A stretch of DNA of 64,000 nt, taken from positions 124,001 through 188,000 of the forward strand of contig CAJQUW010007056.1 of assembly GCA_907163375.1 (NCBI GenBank), given 5' to 3'. The position numbers were made by a program, and so were the translations under genes. Of this stretch, positions 8,801 to 19,168 are shown piece by piece (within the stretch, counting starts at the first letter, position 1; every line of letters begins with the position of its first letter). The DNA is from Prostheceraeus crozeri. Lineage: Eukaryota > Platyhelminthes > Polycladida > Euryleptidae. The notes under the pieces were generated by a model. It saw only the letters and a list, made by a program, of their open reading frames with translations, was not told where the DNA came from and did not search any database.

Positions 8801-9836
8801 TTTTTTACAATTGCGACTTTCTACCCAGATTGCATGTGCAAGTAGGCCTACATGTATTTATCTTATCCTTTGTCAATAACTTCTATACAAATATGTGAAA
8901 TTAGATTTTGTGATATCAATTCAATACATTCTTTTATAATGCATCTTTTTTCTACTTAGCCATTTTGGGCTGAGAAGGGTTCTTAGAAATAACAGATAAC
9001 TTCACAAAATGTGATATATTAAGCCAGAAAATCTAATTTCTCAAAATACAATTAGCATGAAAACTTGACCTGATTGAGTTAAATGGATGCCATATTCAGA
9101 GTTAGTGGAGGAAAATGGTCCTAAATCAGTTGAAAAACTTTTGATTATTTTCAAAAAGTTTTTTTCGTAACCCAATGTTATTTATTGAATTAGCGAAGAA
9201 TGTCAAAATGAAGTGATATTAAGTGCAAATGGTTCTTAATAACAGCATTTTCGTTATTTACATCTTGATTATCAATATTCATTATGCATCTAAGTCATAT
9301 TCATAATTTTCCAACGTTTTCACTGATTAAAATTTCAAAATGATTCAAAATTTTGAAATCATACAGTAGGCCTATCATCAATTTTAAAATGGGCCGTGCT
9401 ATAGGGTCCATCAGCAGTAGTCAATTAACATAATTATTATTTTCGTCTTATTCGCCTTTTTTATATTTGGCTTTTATAATGGGTTTATTATGTATAGCTG
9501 ATTGAGCAGGTCTGATGCAATTAATTGCATTGAACACATGTATAAATTCTTACTTTTATCGATGCACTTATTCGGATCTTATTTCCATAATTCTTTATCG
9601 AGATTATTATATTATTATATCCAAATGAAAATTCTTTTCAAGAATGGAAGCTTCAAATTAAGAACTTACATGTAAGTTACTAATGGAAAACAAAATGAAT
9701 TACCTAATATTCACAATTTTTCATACTAAGTAATTTCTATATTAATGACAATATTCTAAAATGTGATTTAGTAGTTATAAGTTGAATATTTAAGTATAAT
9801 ACGATCATTATTGAATATGGGCCTTTTAAGGTACGC
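8801..9836. other. no gene seen
   Basis: A+T-rich sequence with short runs only. I find no coding frame, RNA gene or clear repeat. Confidence 0.5.
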
Positions 9837-10483
9837 CCCTGTGGGAACGCATCTTGCTAATATCCGCAGATTATCTGGCGAGGTAGCGATTTTGTGGACA
9901 ATTTTTTAAAGTTTCATTTTCGTGTAAAAACTATCTCCGCATGTGAAAATGGTCATCATCTGTCTAAAATCATGTGTGAAATTAAGAAACGACAGTTGGC
10001 GAAAAAGTTGCTATAATTAGTTGGCAGATATTTGTTTACTAATGCGAGCTGATTTTTCGCCAACAGGCGAAATCGTGGATATTGTAGCAATTAATTAGTG
10101 GTAAGTAGTAATGTTCGTATATTACCTTTACATGAAAATATATTGTATACTCAGTCTGATCTGATAAAAAGGGATCTTTTTTAATTCATGAAGGCTTAAA
10201 CTAAAAAAGTATTTATCTTCCATAAATGTCGCAGTAAATACTGTTATATTATTCAAATATTTGTCATTGTTGTAAATTATTGAATGTCAAGAGATGTTAT
10301 GAAAATTGATATATGCGGATTCTCTTTATTCTTATCATTATCAAGAATGATTATCAAAGAGTCCACTATGAAGAAATTCGCGGCGAACTTCGCCAGCGAA
10401 TATCCCGCAATTATGACTGAACTGTAGCATGATATTCTGCAGCTGACATCCGCCAGTTTTTCGCAAGATTCTTTCCCACAGGG
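9837..10483. mobile_element. non-autonomous TIR element, CCCTGTGGGAA ends
   Basis: The ends are inverted: CCCTGTGGGAACGCATCTTG on the left, and the right end reads CCCTGTGGGAAAGAATCTTG on the minus strand. About 647 bp, no coding frame. Subterminal words for cut segments (GCGAAA, CCGCAGATT, TGGCG) recur. No clear target duplication, so the superfamily is open. Confidence 0.65.
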
Positions 10484-11586
10484 ACAGTTCTAGACAAGGC
10501 CCAGAACCACAAGGAATTTAAAACTGAAAGTGCGGCAATACAAAATGCGACATTATATATGAATCGAACAAAGACAGTATTACAAACATCATAGTTGTAC
10601 TTTTCGAAGCAATTGAGCTCGGTAAAAAGTAAAGTACCATCGCCTGGAGGAATTTTGCTAAGTGGTGGGCCTTATTTGGTTTACCTACCTTCTGTGATTC
10701 GTGAAATATGAACGCTCATGTAGCGCAATTCGTTAAAGTAAGATAACAATGAAATTTTCAAAATCAAAGATTGGTCTATTCGAGTGGCGATGACAGATGA
10801 TTGTAATTAATTGATTGATGATCCACAATTAATTGCAATCAAATTTTGATGGTCATCGCGCCGAATGTAATAAAAAAGCATTATATAAAAATATGTTTAA
10901 TACGACTCACAACTATTTGATATATTCACAAGGGAAAGACATTCATTGGTTGTCACATAGCTATGATTGCTCAGTTCATTGGTTCTGTACAAAAGTGGGA
11001 AGTGATTGTCTTGCATCAATACACTCTGACTATTCCTCACAATTTTTACATGAGAATAAAGGGAAATACATCTCTCGGTAATACTGCTACGCTTTACTTA
11101 GCAGGAGTGGATGCGTGCAAGCAAACTGTATGTTTCATCCGTTGGTAACTCAAGAGGTTCATGGATAAAGTCAGAATAGATTCCACATGAATTCACTCAC
11201 ATTTCAATTGTTTCATCCTCCATCTGTTTTCTATGTACAAAATAAACTTGGGATACTCATAATAGAAAGTTAACTTTTATATCCTGGGTGTCATAGGTGC
11301 AATTGAGATATTGTTTATCCATAAGGTGCATGCCTGTCGTTGTTTAACTCAGAGCAATTTCGTGATAATGTGCAGCATCCATTTCAAAGGATGCCGAGCT
11401 CAATCGACGAATGCATTTCTCTTACCGATGCTTCGAGGGAGGGGGAACATAATCTACCGCATCAACAAGATCTTTGATGCAGCATGGAGCATTCCTCTAT
11501 CATAGACACATGCATCTATCTATAGACAACAAACAAATCGCTCAACTTCTATCATTTTTCAGAAACATGAAAGGAATGCATCCATT
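10484..11586. other. no gene seen
   Basis: Short frames here have no recognisable product. A small inverted pair (GCGATGAC ... GTCATCGC around ATTAATTG palindromes) lies at about 10785-10860. Confidence 0.5.
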
Positions 11587-11590
11587 TTAA

Positions 11591-12126
11591 GGCCCATTTA
11601 TAGTCAACTCGGCACCTCTGCAGATCATTTTAGTATGTCTTGACGATCTGCAGCATAAATCTGTAGACTCTGCAGCTCTATCGTCTGTAAAGTCTGCAAC
11701 TGGACATTAATGTTTGTCTGTGATGGTGTGGTGTTTATACTTCTTTCCGATATCGGATTCTGCACTTCGCATGTCAATTTTACATTTACACGTAGTAACC
11801 ATGGACTCCTTAACATAGATTAAAAGCAAGTCATGAAATCTAGGAGTCCATGTCTCTACCTTCCATTTTGACTGCTTCAGAAGTCGGTGCAGTTCTGACG
11901 ATACAGAGTTGTCTGGCAACATATTTACGCTCTGCAGTGAACATAGGAATTAACAATGCCATAGAAAGTCTACTTCTATTTCTATGGCAGTGAATTCGGT
12001 TGGCTTTGGATACACGATCGTTGAAATTTAATATCGTTGACCTACTTGTCTATCGACTTCATAGAGTTTACCGATATCGCTAGATTTCTCTCTGAATACA
12101 TATTCAGAGCGAACTATAGACAGGCC
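11591..12126. mobile_element. piggyBac-type MITE candidate with TTAA flanks
   Basis: TTAA sits immediately outside both ends (11587-11590 and 12127-12130). Inside them are inverted ends GGCCCATTTATAGT and, on the other strand, GGCCTGTCTATAGT. TTAA targets are the hallmark of piggyBac. 536 bp, no transposase. It begins about 94 bp beyond the stop codon of the host gene, so it probably lies in its 3' UTR or just past it. It contains a copy of the CATAGAA motif (11942-11987). Confidence 0.55.
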
Positions 12127-12219
12127 TTAAGATATCTGCAGCTAAGAGACCCAGAGATACAGTATTTACACTGACAAGATTGTTATGGCTTCGACCGTCA
12201 AACAGTCAGTATTGCAAAC

Positions 12220-12696
12220 TCATTGAAAAGTGTATTTGTCATAGCTGGTAATTTTCAGGTCATTTTCGATCACAGGAGTGATAACTCCACCCATGTCGTC
12301 ATCATCAACACTTTCCACATCAATCTCAGGACGAGATCCGTTGCTTGATACTGGATCTCTCATTGGAGGAATGTCAAGGTCACCTTCGTCATCATCTTCC
12401 GCTTCTTCACCGTCATCATCATCAATGAGATCACCTTCGTCATCATCTTCCACTTCCTCTTCATCATCGCCTTTCCTATTCAATGCATTGGATGTCTTGA
12501 ATCGTGCAGATCTTGGATTGGCAGCGAGAGGACGTTCCACAGGTCCTCCTTGTCCAGACGAGTTGATGATCTCCAGCAATGCCGCCGTCATATCTTCCTT
12601 CATTGATAGCCTGCGCTCACTTGGACGAACTGAACGCTCTCGGATCACCAAAGCAGTCTTCTGACGACGCATCATATCGCGTGGGGTGGTTTCCAT
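12220..12696 (-). CDS. host gene, terminal exon (acidic C-terminal part)
   Basis: 158 codons ending in ...SYDKYTFQ and a stop. The exon begins right after a pyrimidine-rich acceptor (TTCCTCATTCTTCTTCAG) and opens in phase 0 with METTPRD, so this Met is internal rather than the start. Contents: basic/hydrophobic helix with a PKA-type site (RRLS, residue about 151 of the whole protein), then two Asp/Glu runs separated by short linkers (exon residues about 75-107). No membrane segment, no known domain. The acidic runs suggest a chaperone-like or nuclear/cytoskeletal binding surface, but that is only composition. It completes the gene begun at 28654. Confidence 0.7.
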   Translation of the reverse strand: METTPRDMMRRQKTALVIRERSVRPSERRLSMKEDMTAALLEIINSSGQGGPVERPLAANPRSARFKTSNALNRKGDDEEEVEDDDEGDLIDDDDGEEAEDDDEGDLDIPPMRDPVSSNGSRPEIDVESVDDDDMGGVITPVIENDLKITSYDKYTFQ

Positions 12697-12848
12697 CTGA
12701 AGAAGAATGAGGAAATGTCAGTTAATACATTTTTAGTTATTTAAGACTGCTGTTCTTGAGTTAAGCAAACTTAAATAGCTGTCTTGTAACCATGTTTAGG
12801 TTTTAATCATTATTAGTTGTGGAGGACGAAAGAGTTAAAGGAGACGTA

Positions 12849-13723
12849 CACAGTAAATCGCTCAATACCAATCACATACGAAGGATACATACCAAAATAT
12901 TTTTTTGGTATATTTCTGTATTCTCTTGGTATTTATTTGTATGCTTTTCGAATGTTATTTCAAATGTGGTGTGCTTTACATACTAACGCCATATTAGCAC
13001 AATGTTTAAGGAAAGCACAAATCATGTCCTAAGTATGTTAATTTAAGGCCTTTTGTCAATAAAGATCACACTTATGTTACTACTGTTTTGTAAGTAGTGA
13101 GATAATGACATTCAAGAGTCACACTCTCAATACTGAATTCGATTTTAATACACGTAAGTCTAAGGCATTTCATGAATAATCAATAAGATTTCAACCATCA
13201 ACAAGTAAGCATATTATCAATCCGAAATAAAAACACATTATAATTCATGATTGCAAAAATAGTTATGTTTGAGATATATAAGTCAACAAGATTTCAATAA
13301 AGATATCGTCTAAATGAAGTGATGTTTATCAACTTGGGTCATAAACTAGAGTTAACTAAACGTCCTGTTAATGCTGCTGGACAAGTAGCATCGACGACAT
13401 ATTCGTGGAGCATAAAATTCACAATTAATCTAATGTACTTAAATATCACTCCATCAAACAAAAAATATTCACGACTGGTATTACCGAAAAAAGATATTTG
13501 ACAGTAGTATGTAATATATACATATATTTTGCTATGTGACTTAAAGCTGCACATACCAAACACATACCAGAGGCATACGAATAAGGGTGAATTTGCATCG
13601 GGTCTCGTATGTAAAACATACCAACAATTCGTTTTTCAGTGTAAAACAGCCAATCACAGATTGAATAGTTCGTATCGCTGCATACCAATCAAATAAAATT
13701 GATTTGAAATGATTTACAGAAGT
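12849..13723. mobile_element. TA-flanked MITE, CACTGTAAATCGC family, copy 1
   Basis: Left end CACAGTAAATCGCTCAATAC preceded by TA. The body matches 54745-55739 (CATACGAAGG, TTGGTATATTTCTGTAT and onward) with scattered differences. The right third is lost; a weak end GATTTACAGAAGTG near 13710 is the best boundary. It lies within intron sequence only if the host transcript ends later; it is about 150 bp inside intron 2. Confidence 0.7.
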
Positions 13724-14640
13724 GAAATATATTTCCTCAGTGGTGAGGAAATTCCAGTGATTTACGACGTCAATTGAGAATTATTTGCACTAATTTCACG
13801 TCTTTTGGGTTTATATTAATGACCGTGAGCTGACGCATGAGATGTTGGAAAAATGAGCTAACGAAATACATGTACATGTCATGAAATTTTCATTTCAAAA
13901 GTGTAACAGACGTTTTGCGTTACTACAACGTCAATGAAAATGTATTGTATGTCATTAACCTATCACACAATGCCTCACGATCCACTGTCTAATGTTCAGG
14001 TAGTAGGTTCTATTGGCATAACATGTGGATGAATTGAAATCTAATCACTCATTGCATCTTGTAATCTAAAAGTGTTAATGGCTGTCACAAAATTTCACAT
14101 GTAGGGGAGTGTGGGACACATTGAACCACTAGTCATATCTGCGAAACTTAAAATATTGCAAACTTCACACTTTGCATCAAATAAACATGACATCTATGAT
14201 AAATTTACCTCTCTACGGTCTTCATCATTCTTTTCAAGGGATTTCCTAAAATTTTTAGAAAATCGGAAATTTTTTATTCATGTCAAGTCAAAAACTTAAG
14301 CATATTTTCATTAGACAACATTTTTTCGAAGTTGTCTTTGTCAATTTCAGCAATCCTACAGCTAAAGACTATTTGAACGTAGACTTACTTACATACGAAG
14401 GCTGACGATGTGGGGCACATTGAACCACACAAGATGGGACACTTTGAACATGCTTCCCATTTCGATGCTCATAGTAATAATAATGAATGAACTTCATTCA
14501 ACATCGAAGCATATTATAAAAAACTCCGTTTTACAATGTGGACGAGCATCACTCTCACACGAAAAATTACCAAATGGCAATAACAAAAAAATTAAGATTA
14601 GTAGCTGTTAGTTATGAATTTCAGAGAAAAGATATAAATT
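13724..14640. other. intron 2 sequence with a repeated TGGGACACATTGAACC word
   Basis: No gene. GTGGGACACATTGAACCACT at about 14111, GTGGGGCACATTGAACCACA at about 14410 and TGGGACACTTTGAAC shortly after form a dispersed word repeat, perhaps the ends of an old element. Confidence 0.4.
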
Positions 14641-14665
14641 ACGTTTGACAGTTTCTGTAATCCGG

Positions 14666-15076
14666 TCAACGTGACAATGCCATAATAAATTTTTGTGGTT
14701 TACAACGCCAAGCGCTTGTACTTTTGAACGAGTGGAACATCGCGTTTTCTAGAACAATATTTGGCTGTGATGTCGTGAAATAGCGACGTTGTGGAACTGT
14801 TAATAGCACAGCATATGTTTTTCTGGGATTTATAATGAGTCTGCTGACTTTGCAACAGTTTTTGATAGATGATAATTCCGAGTTAGTTGTCAATGCAAAC
14901 TCATCACGAGAATTCGATAAGATGTATAATGTCGTGTCGTCGACTTCCGTGTAAAAAACATCAATGAACATAAGGAACAACAACAGGCCGAAAATTGAGC
15001 CTTGTGGGACTCCTCTGTTAGCATATTTAGTGGCTGACGAAATCGAGTTAAATTTCATCAATTCCGATCGACACAT
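14666..15076 (-). mobile_element. LINE reverse-transcriptase fragment
   Basis: The minus strand reads GVPQGSIFGLLLFLMFI and DDTTLYI, the RT block GVPQGSILGPLLF..Y.ND and the YADDT block of non-LTR elements (CR1/jockey-like). The stretch between the two blocks is too short, so it carries an internal deletion. Old 5'- and 3'-truncated copy within intron 2. Confidence 0.75.
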
Positions 15077-15177
15077 AAATGACTTTGGAAGAAATCCACA
15101 GCATCATTCGCGAATCGATACTTCTGTAGTTTGACTCATATTTCCTTTTATCGAGTGAACGAAGTGATTTATATGTT

Positions 15178-15592
15178 TTGGCATGTTATTACAATTCGCA
15201 ACGTAACGTAACGTTGGAGCAATTTACTAGAAAGAGAAGCTTGTCTCTCGCTAATGCCTGGGCGTGTTACATATGCAAAGAAGTTGGCCCAAAATACCAC
15301 TGTCAAGACAGACATGTGGTGTATCAATACACTTGTAAAATTTGTAATGAAAAATATATTGGAAAGTCATCTAGACCTTTTAAAATGAGACACCAAGAAC
15401 ATAAAAGTAGTGTGAAAAATATAACTAATTTGGGTGCCTAAGCCCAGCACAACAGTAAACACCAGGTCAGCGGTATTGAAGATTTTTCCATTCAAATTCT
15501 GTCGAAAAAAATAAACAGTCGTGATGTTACTATAGAGAAAAGTAAGTACATTCGAGACAAGAAACCTGAGATAAATAGAAAATCGGACTAAC
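15178..15592 (+). mobile_element. Penelope-like element, GIY-YIG endonuclease remnant A
   Basis: The product reads C-x2-C, then VVYQYTCKICNEKYIGKSSR and FKMRHQEH, the GIY-YIG endonuclease of Penelope-like elements with its cysteine-pair linker. In the same frame after one stop, HNSKHQVSGIEDFSIQILSK and KPEINRKSD match the C-terminal end. Only this 3' part remains. It lies in intron 2 on the strand opposite to the host gene. Confidence 0.75.
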
Positions 15593-16116
15593 TTTCCGCT
15601 GATCAAGGGAATGTTCTGAGCCTTAAAGAGTGTTCATTTGCTGATGTTTAGTTGTGGAAGCTACCTATTTAAAGCAGGCACATTGTAACTTTCTGTTTGA
15701 ACATCGCACCAAGAAAGCACAAGGCCGAAGATCGGTGCATATTTCTTTTATAATCTGTTTTTTAAACGTGATCAATAAAGATGTACGGAGCCACCAAGAA
15801 ATTTGGTTCTTCTTATCAACAATTACAATTCTTATAGGTTGAAATACAATATTTCTAGAAAATACATTCAAGTTAAAGTAGGATTTGAAAATGCATGTTA
15901 ATAATTTCAACGTTTAAGAATGTTATGTACATGTCATTTAATTAGGGACATTCAATTTAACTCATCCTGTAAATCATCATACATTTAATACTGCTGAAAT
16001 TTCTTATACAGTAAATGTCGTCAACGGACAACCAAGACCTAATTGAATTAATCGGCTGGCCTGCTCCAACTTTGAGGAAAGTACTATAAGCACTATATTA
16101 GACTGCTTATCTTCTA
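15593..16116. other. no gene seen
   Basis: Intron 2 sequence without recognisable features. Confidence 0.5.
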
Positions 16117-16547
16117 CACTGTAAACCGTAGACCGACAATTATCCTACAAAATTACTGACAAAATCACCCGACGATTGTCACCTCTCATATCCTGCGATA
16201 TCCGACGAATTTGTAGGTTCTCCACCGACATCGAAACAGATGCTTTGTATGCAAATTAACTAAACAAAAACTGATGAATATTGATTGATTTTTCTATTAG
16301 TGATTGCTTGACTTTTGGGCAATCTGTATTATTGTGTGGCAAAATCATGATTTATTTTGACATAAGTTAATTAATTACCTATATTTTTGATAAAATTTAA
16401 GCCATAATTCATTGTTATTCATTTTGTCGCTTTTTGTCAGATATTGTAGCTGTTCAGTGGCAATCATCCTACAAGAACTATAAATGGCCGACAAAATAGA
16501 TTTTGTAGGACAAATGTCTGTCAATTGTCAGTCAACGGTTTACAGTG
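16117..16547 (+). mobile_element. TA-flanked MITE, CACTGTAAACCG family, copy 1
   Basis: 431 bp between TA dinucleotides (16115-16116 and 16548-16549). Ends CACTGTAAACCG and CGGTTTACAGTG are perfect inverted repeats; subterminal TCCTACAAAA / TTTTGTAGGA continue the symmetry. A second copy in the opposite orientation is at 58355-58787. No coding capacity. Confidence 0.85.
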
Positions 16548-16966
16548 TAAATAATCCACACATTCACTATAGAGCTGATCATAAAAACGGACTACCTAAA
16601 TTAGGCTGAAGATCAATAAATTCTCATACCTTCCAATCGTGTCTCACAACAACACGCCATTCGTCATTCGAGAAGTTGGCTTCTCAGCTTTTAAATGAGC
16701 AATGATAGACGTGTATCCGTTATTGTATTTGTTGAGCAGTGCTCAAAATATGAAAATCACTCAATTTACAAACACAGTTTTTCAATAAGAAAACAAGTGA
16801 ATGTGATAATGAATGAGGCACGAGAAGAACAAGCATTTTGGTCCTTCAGCAAATGCTTGATGAAATCCATTGATTAAAACAATATGACTGTAATATCTAA
16901 TGAAACTACCAGCCTTTTGAAGAGAAAATATTTCAATGTTTCAAAATCGTCTGATGATTGACTTAC

Positions 16967-17169
16967 ACTGGGAGAAGATTTGTTCTGCTTGGTGTTAGAA
17001 TTGGACTTTGAATTAGCTACCCCTGCGTTTTTCTGCAAATTCTTTTGTATATATGCCTTCTTTGCCCAAGCATTGACCATTTTCTTCGTTGTTTCCTTTT
17101 CAACTTTCTTCTGTTGATCCAGGAAGAATCCGTACAGCTTCAGGACGTCAACGGCACTGTCTCCAGATG
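16967..17169 (-). CDS. host gene, middle exon (lysine-rich)
   Basis: 203 bp between an acceptor (CAACTTTCAG) and a strong donor (AGT|GTAAGT). It enters in phase 1, which the last base of the exon at 28498 completes to GCA, and leaves in phase 0 to meet the exon at 12696. It encodes ASGDSAVDVLKLYGFFLDQQ, a lysine/glutamate-rich helix (KKVEKETTKKMVNAWAKKAY) and a Ser/Asn/Lys linker. The helix-plus-basic pattern could bind membranes or nucleic acid, matching the lipid-anchor-type N-terminus. Family not recognised. Confidence 0.7.
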
Positions 17170-17310
17170 CTGAAAGTTGATAGTTATGCGTAAACAATGT
17201 TACAACTTTGAAACAAATGAAATATTTACAATAAACCAGAAAATATTTAGAATGTCATTCACCAAGAAGTAATTTATTTGTTCGTAAACTAATTTACGCC
17301 TGCCATTCCG

Positions 17311-17376
17311 GTGGTCATTGCGCAAAAGGGATAAGCGCTTGGCCTAGCGATCTTTTGGTCACTAGTACGAACCCCC
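17311..17376 (+). repeat. tRNA-like SINE head, candidate
   Basis: TTGCGCAAAAGGGATAAGCGC resembles an A box within a D arm, and AGTACGAACCC resembles a B box at the usual distance, with GGCCTAGCGATC in the anticodon-arm position. The stems are imperfect and nothing suggests a working tRNA. A tRNA-derived SINE is the best guess. Confidence 0.35.
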
Positions 17377-17819
17377 AAAGTCTAAAATTGCCACAACGCT
17401 CCAAGTCTGACCATGTCAACACCGTCCAAGCCCGCAGTATGGAGGAGTAGTCACGTTGAACCATCATTTTTATTGGTCGGTGATAGTTGTGGAGTAGAGA
17501 AATGCTCACATTTGACTCATTTGACAAAGCATGACATGAAATCAATAAACAAGAGATTTTCTAAATTACTCAATGATATAATATGAATTGCCTATTTTAT
17601 AGATGCGTTACTTACTCATGAAATAAAAGTCAGATTAATGAAAGTCAGTGATAGTTGTCATTGAAGTTTACAAAATCTGCAAATTATAGGACAGTAAGTA
17701 ATTGACTGACATTGACAGTGAGAAGCCGTAAGCTTTTGATAGGTTTATTAGCAGCAAACATGTTTCAGTAGCCTTGTACAATAGATCTCAAAACTAAGCA
17801 GTCTCCCTGCCGACCGCGA

Positions 17820-18400
17820 TTATAACAAAAACAAAGTTAGGAATATTTTTATTCAAAACGGATATCATCCGGATAGAATAAATAAAGTCTTTGAGCGTTG
17901 TGATAATCCTAAGACTAAAATAGAATCTAGCGAAAAAATTGAAATATTTTGGAAGCTCCTCTATGTTTCAACTCTTCTTTCTCGAATAAAACGTAATATT
18001 CGCCACATAAATAGTGCTTTAGAAAATAGTATTTTAAGAATTGCCTTGAACACATACAAAACACAGAACATGATAAGCAATAAAGATAAAATTCCTTTCA
18101 ATGAGTTATCTTCCGTAGTGTATAAGTATACTTGTGAACATTGCAGTCAATGCTACGTCGGTGAAACCCGTCACCATATTTTCAGTAGGATAAACGAATA
18201 CGTGAAAGGTCGATCAGCATCCGAAATATCTCTTCATGTTCACATCCCAAATAAAGATAATTTTAAAATTCTCATTTGCACTCCATACACGAAAATATCT
18301 GAATCATTGTACATAAAGTCATTCCTTCATTCAAAGTACCTAATGAATAACCGCAGCCAATCACAGCCGCTTTTCCTATATTGATTTTTCTTGTCTCATT
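17820..18400 (+). mobile_element. Penelope-like element remnant B with GIY-YIG domain
   Basis: The plus strand reads a long open stretch typical of the C-terminal part of Penelope-like polyproteins: SRIKRNIRHINSALENSILR, then SSVVYKYTCEHCSQCYVGET with R and INEYVKG, then ASEISLHVHIPNKDNFKI and a tail LMNNRSQSQPLFLY. Cys pair plus YVGET is the GIY-YIG core. The reading frame is open over about 500 bp, younger than remnant A. It lies in the host gene's intron 1, antisense to it. Confidence 0.8.
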
Positions 18401-18441
18401 CGCACTGTATATATTGCATCCTTGTTTATTGACCGTTGTCA

Positions 18442-18468
18442 CTGATGATGGTAGCTTGTCTACTGAAA
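18442..18468 (+). ncRNA. hammerhead-ribozyme-like core in Penelope tail, candidate
   Basis: CTGATGA (18442-18448) is followed by a short helix GTAG/CTAC with loop CTTGT and then GAAA (18465-18468), the two conserved boxes of a hammerhead ribozyme. Penelope-like elements are known to carry hammerheads. Stem III and the cleavage triplet are not clear, so it may be inactive or coincidental. Confidence 0.3.
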
Positions 18469-18545
18469 CATAATTGACTGATCTTGATAATCTTGTGATG
18501 AAGTCTTGCAAGTTAGTCAAGAAATCTGCAGGATAGATTGCGAAC

Positions 18546-19111
18546 ATCTATTGTAATTCTTAACATGTAAGGCAGAAGTTTTGTCAACAAGAAAAGCTTG
18601 GACATTTTCTGCATGTGACGTGCTAATAATCAAAATTCTCCAAGTTATGGATAGTCTGCCTACGAAATGACAAAATTGTCAAGAAGAAGGGAAAGTTTCG
18701 ATTGATTAGGCCCCGGCTTAACCCAGGCCATGTAGTCATGCTAGCAGGTCTTCTTGTGGGATAGCCTCCATGCCCACGTACATCTCACCGGCTGAGGAGT
18801 TGTAGCCTCAAGTGACGGCGGTGGTACCTCTCGAGATGGATAGACTCTAGCCTCGCACCATCTACACTTCTGTATTGAACCACATTCTCACATACATCGC
18901 CGATCAGAAGCACAACAATATCGCATACATGCGATAGGAAATGGCCTGATGACACATCATGCGGAAAATTATGACTTTAGACTTCGTACTTTTGAACTGA
19001 TACGAGAAAACATAGAAAATCTCATTTTGCCGAAAACTGCAATCTGCACCGCAGTGGATAAACATGTGATTTTCTTTGACTCTATCAGAAAAGCAGAGAA
19101 ACCAGGTATAA
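18546..19111. other. intron 1 sequence, no gene
   Basis: A G+C-richer patch at 18705-18870 (CCCGGCTTAACCCAGGCC and onward) stands out but is not identified. Confidence 0.4.
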
Positions 19112-19168
19112 CTCGGCAGACGCGAGGATTCGTAGTAGCCATAGAATGCACACTGTACATCATTCTGC
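19112..19168 (+). repeat. satellite-flanking transposon sequence
   Basis: CTCGGCAGACGCGAGGATTC and GTAGTAGCCAT lead into the satellite. The same order (CCGGCAGACGCGAAG, GCAGTAGG) precedes the terminal 76 bp of the foldback element at 38298-38328, and a third relative lies at 61356-61400. Confidence 0.7.

Noticed and set aside
10833-11505. Small overlapping frames
   Set aside because: Several short frames overlap in different registers with ordinary A+T-rich composition; no evidence of coding.
12278-12664. Serine-rich 128-residue protein on the plus strand
   Set aside because: Antisense shadow of the acidic exon (GAT/GAC codons read as serine); the minus frame has splice signals and a fitting phase.
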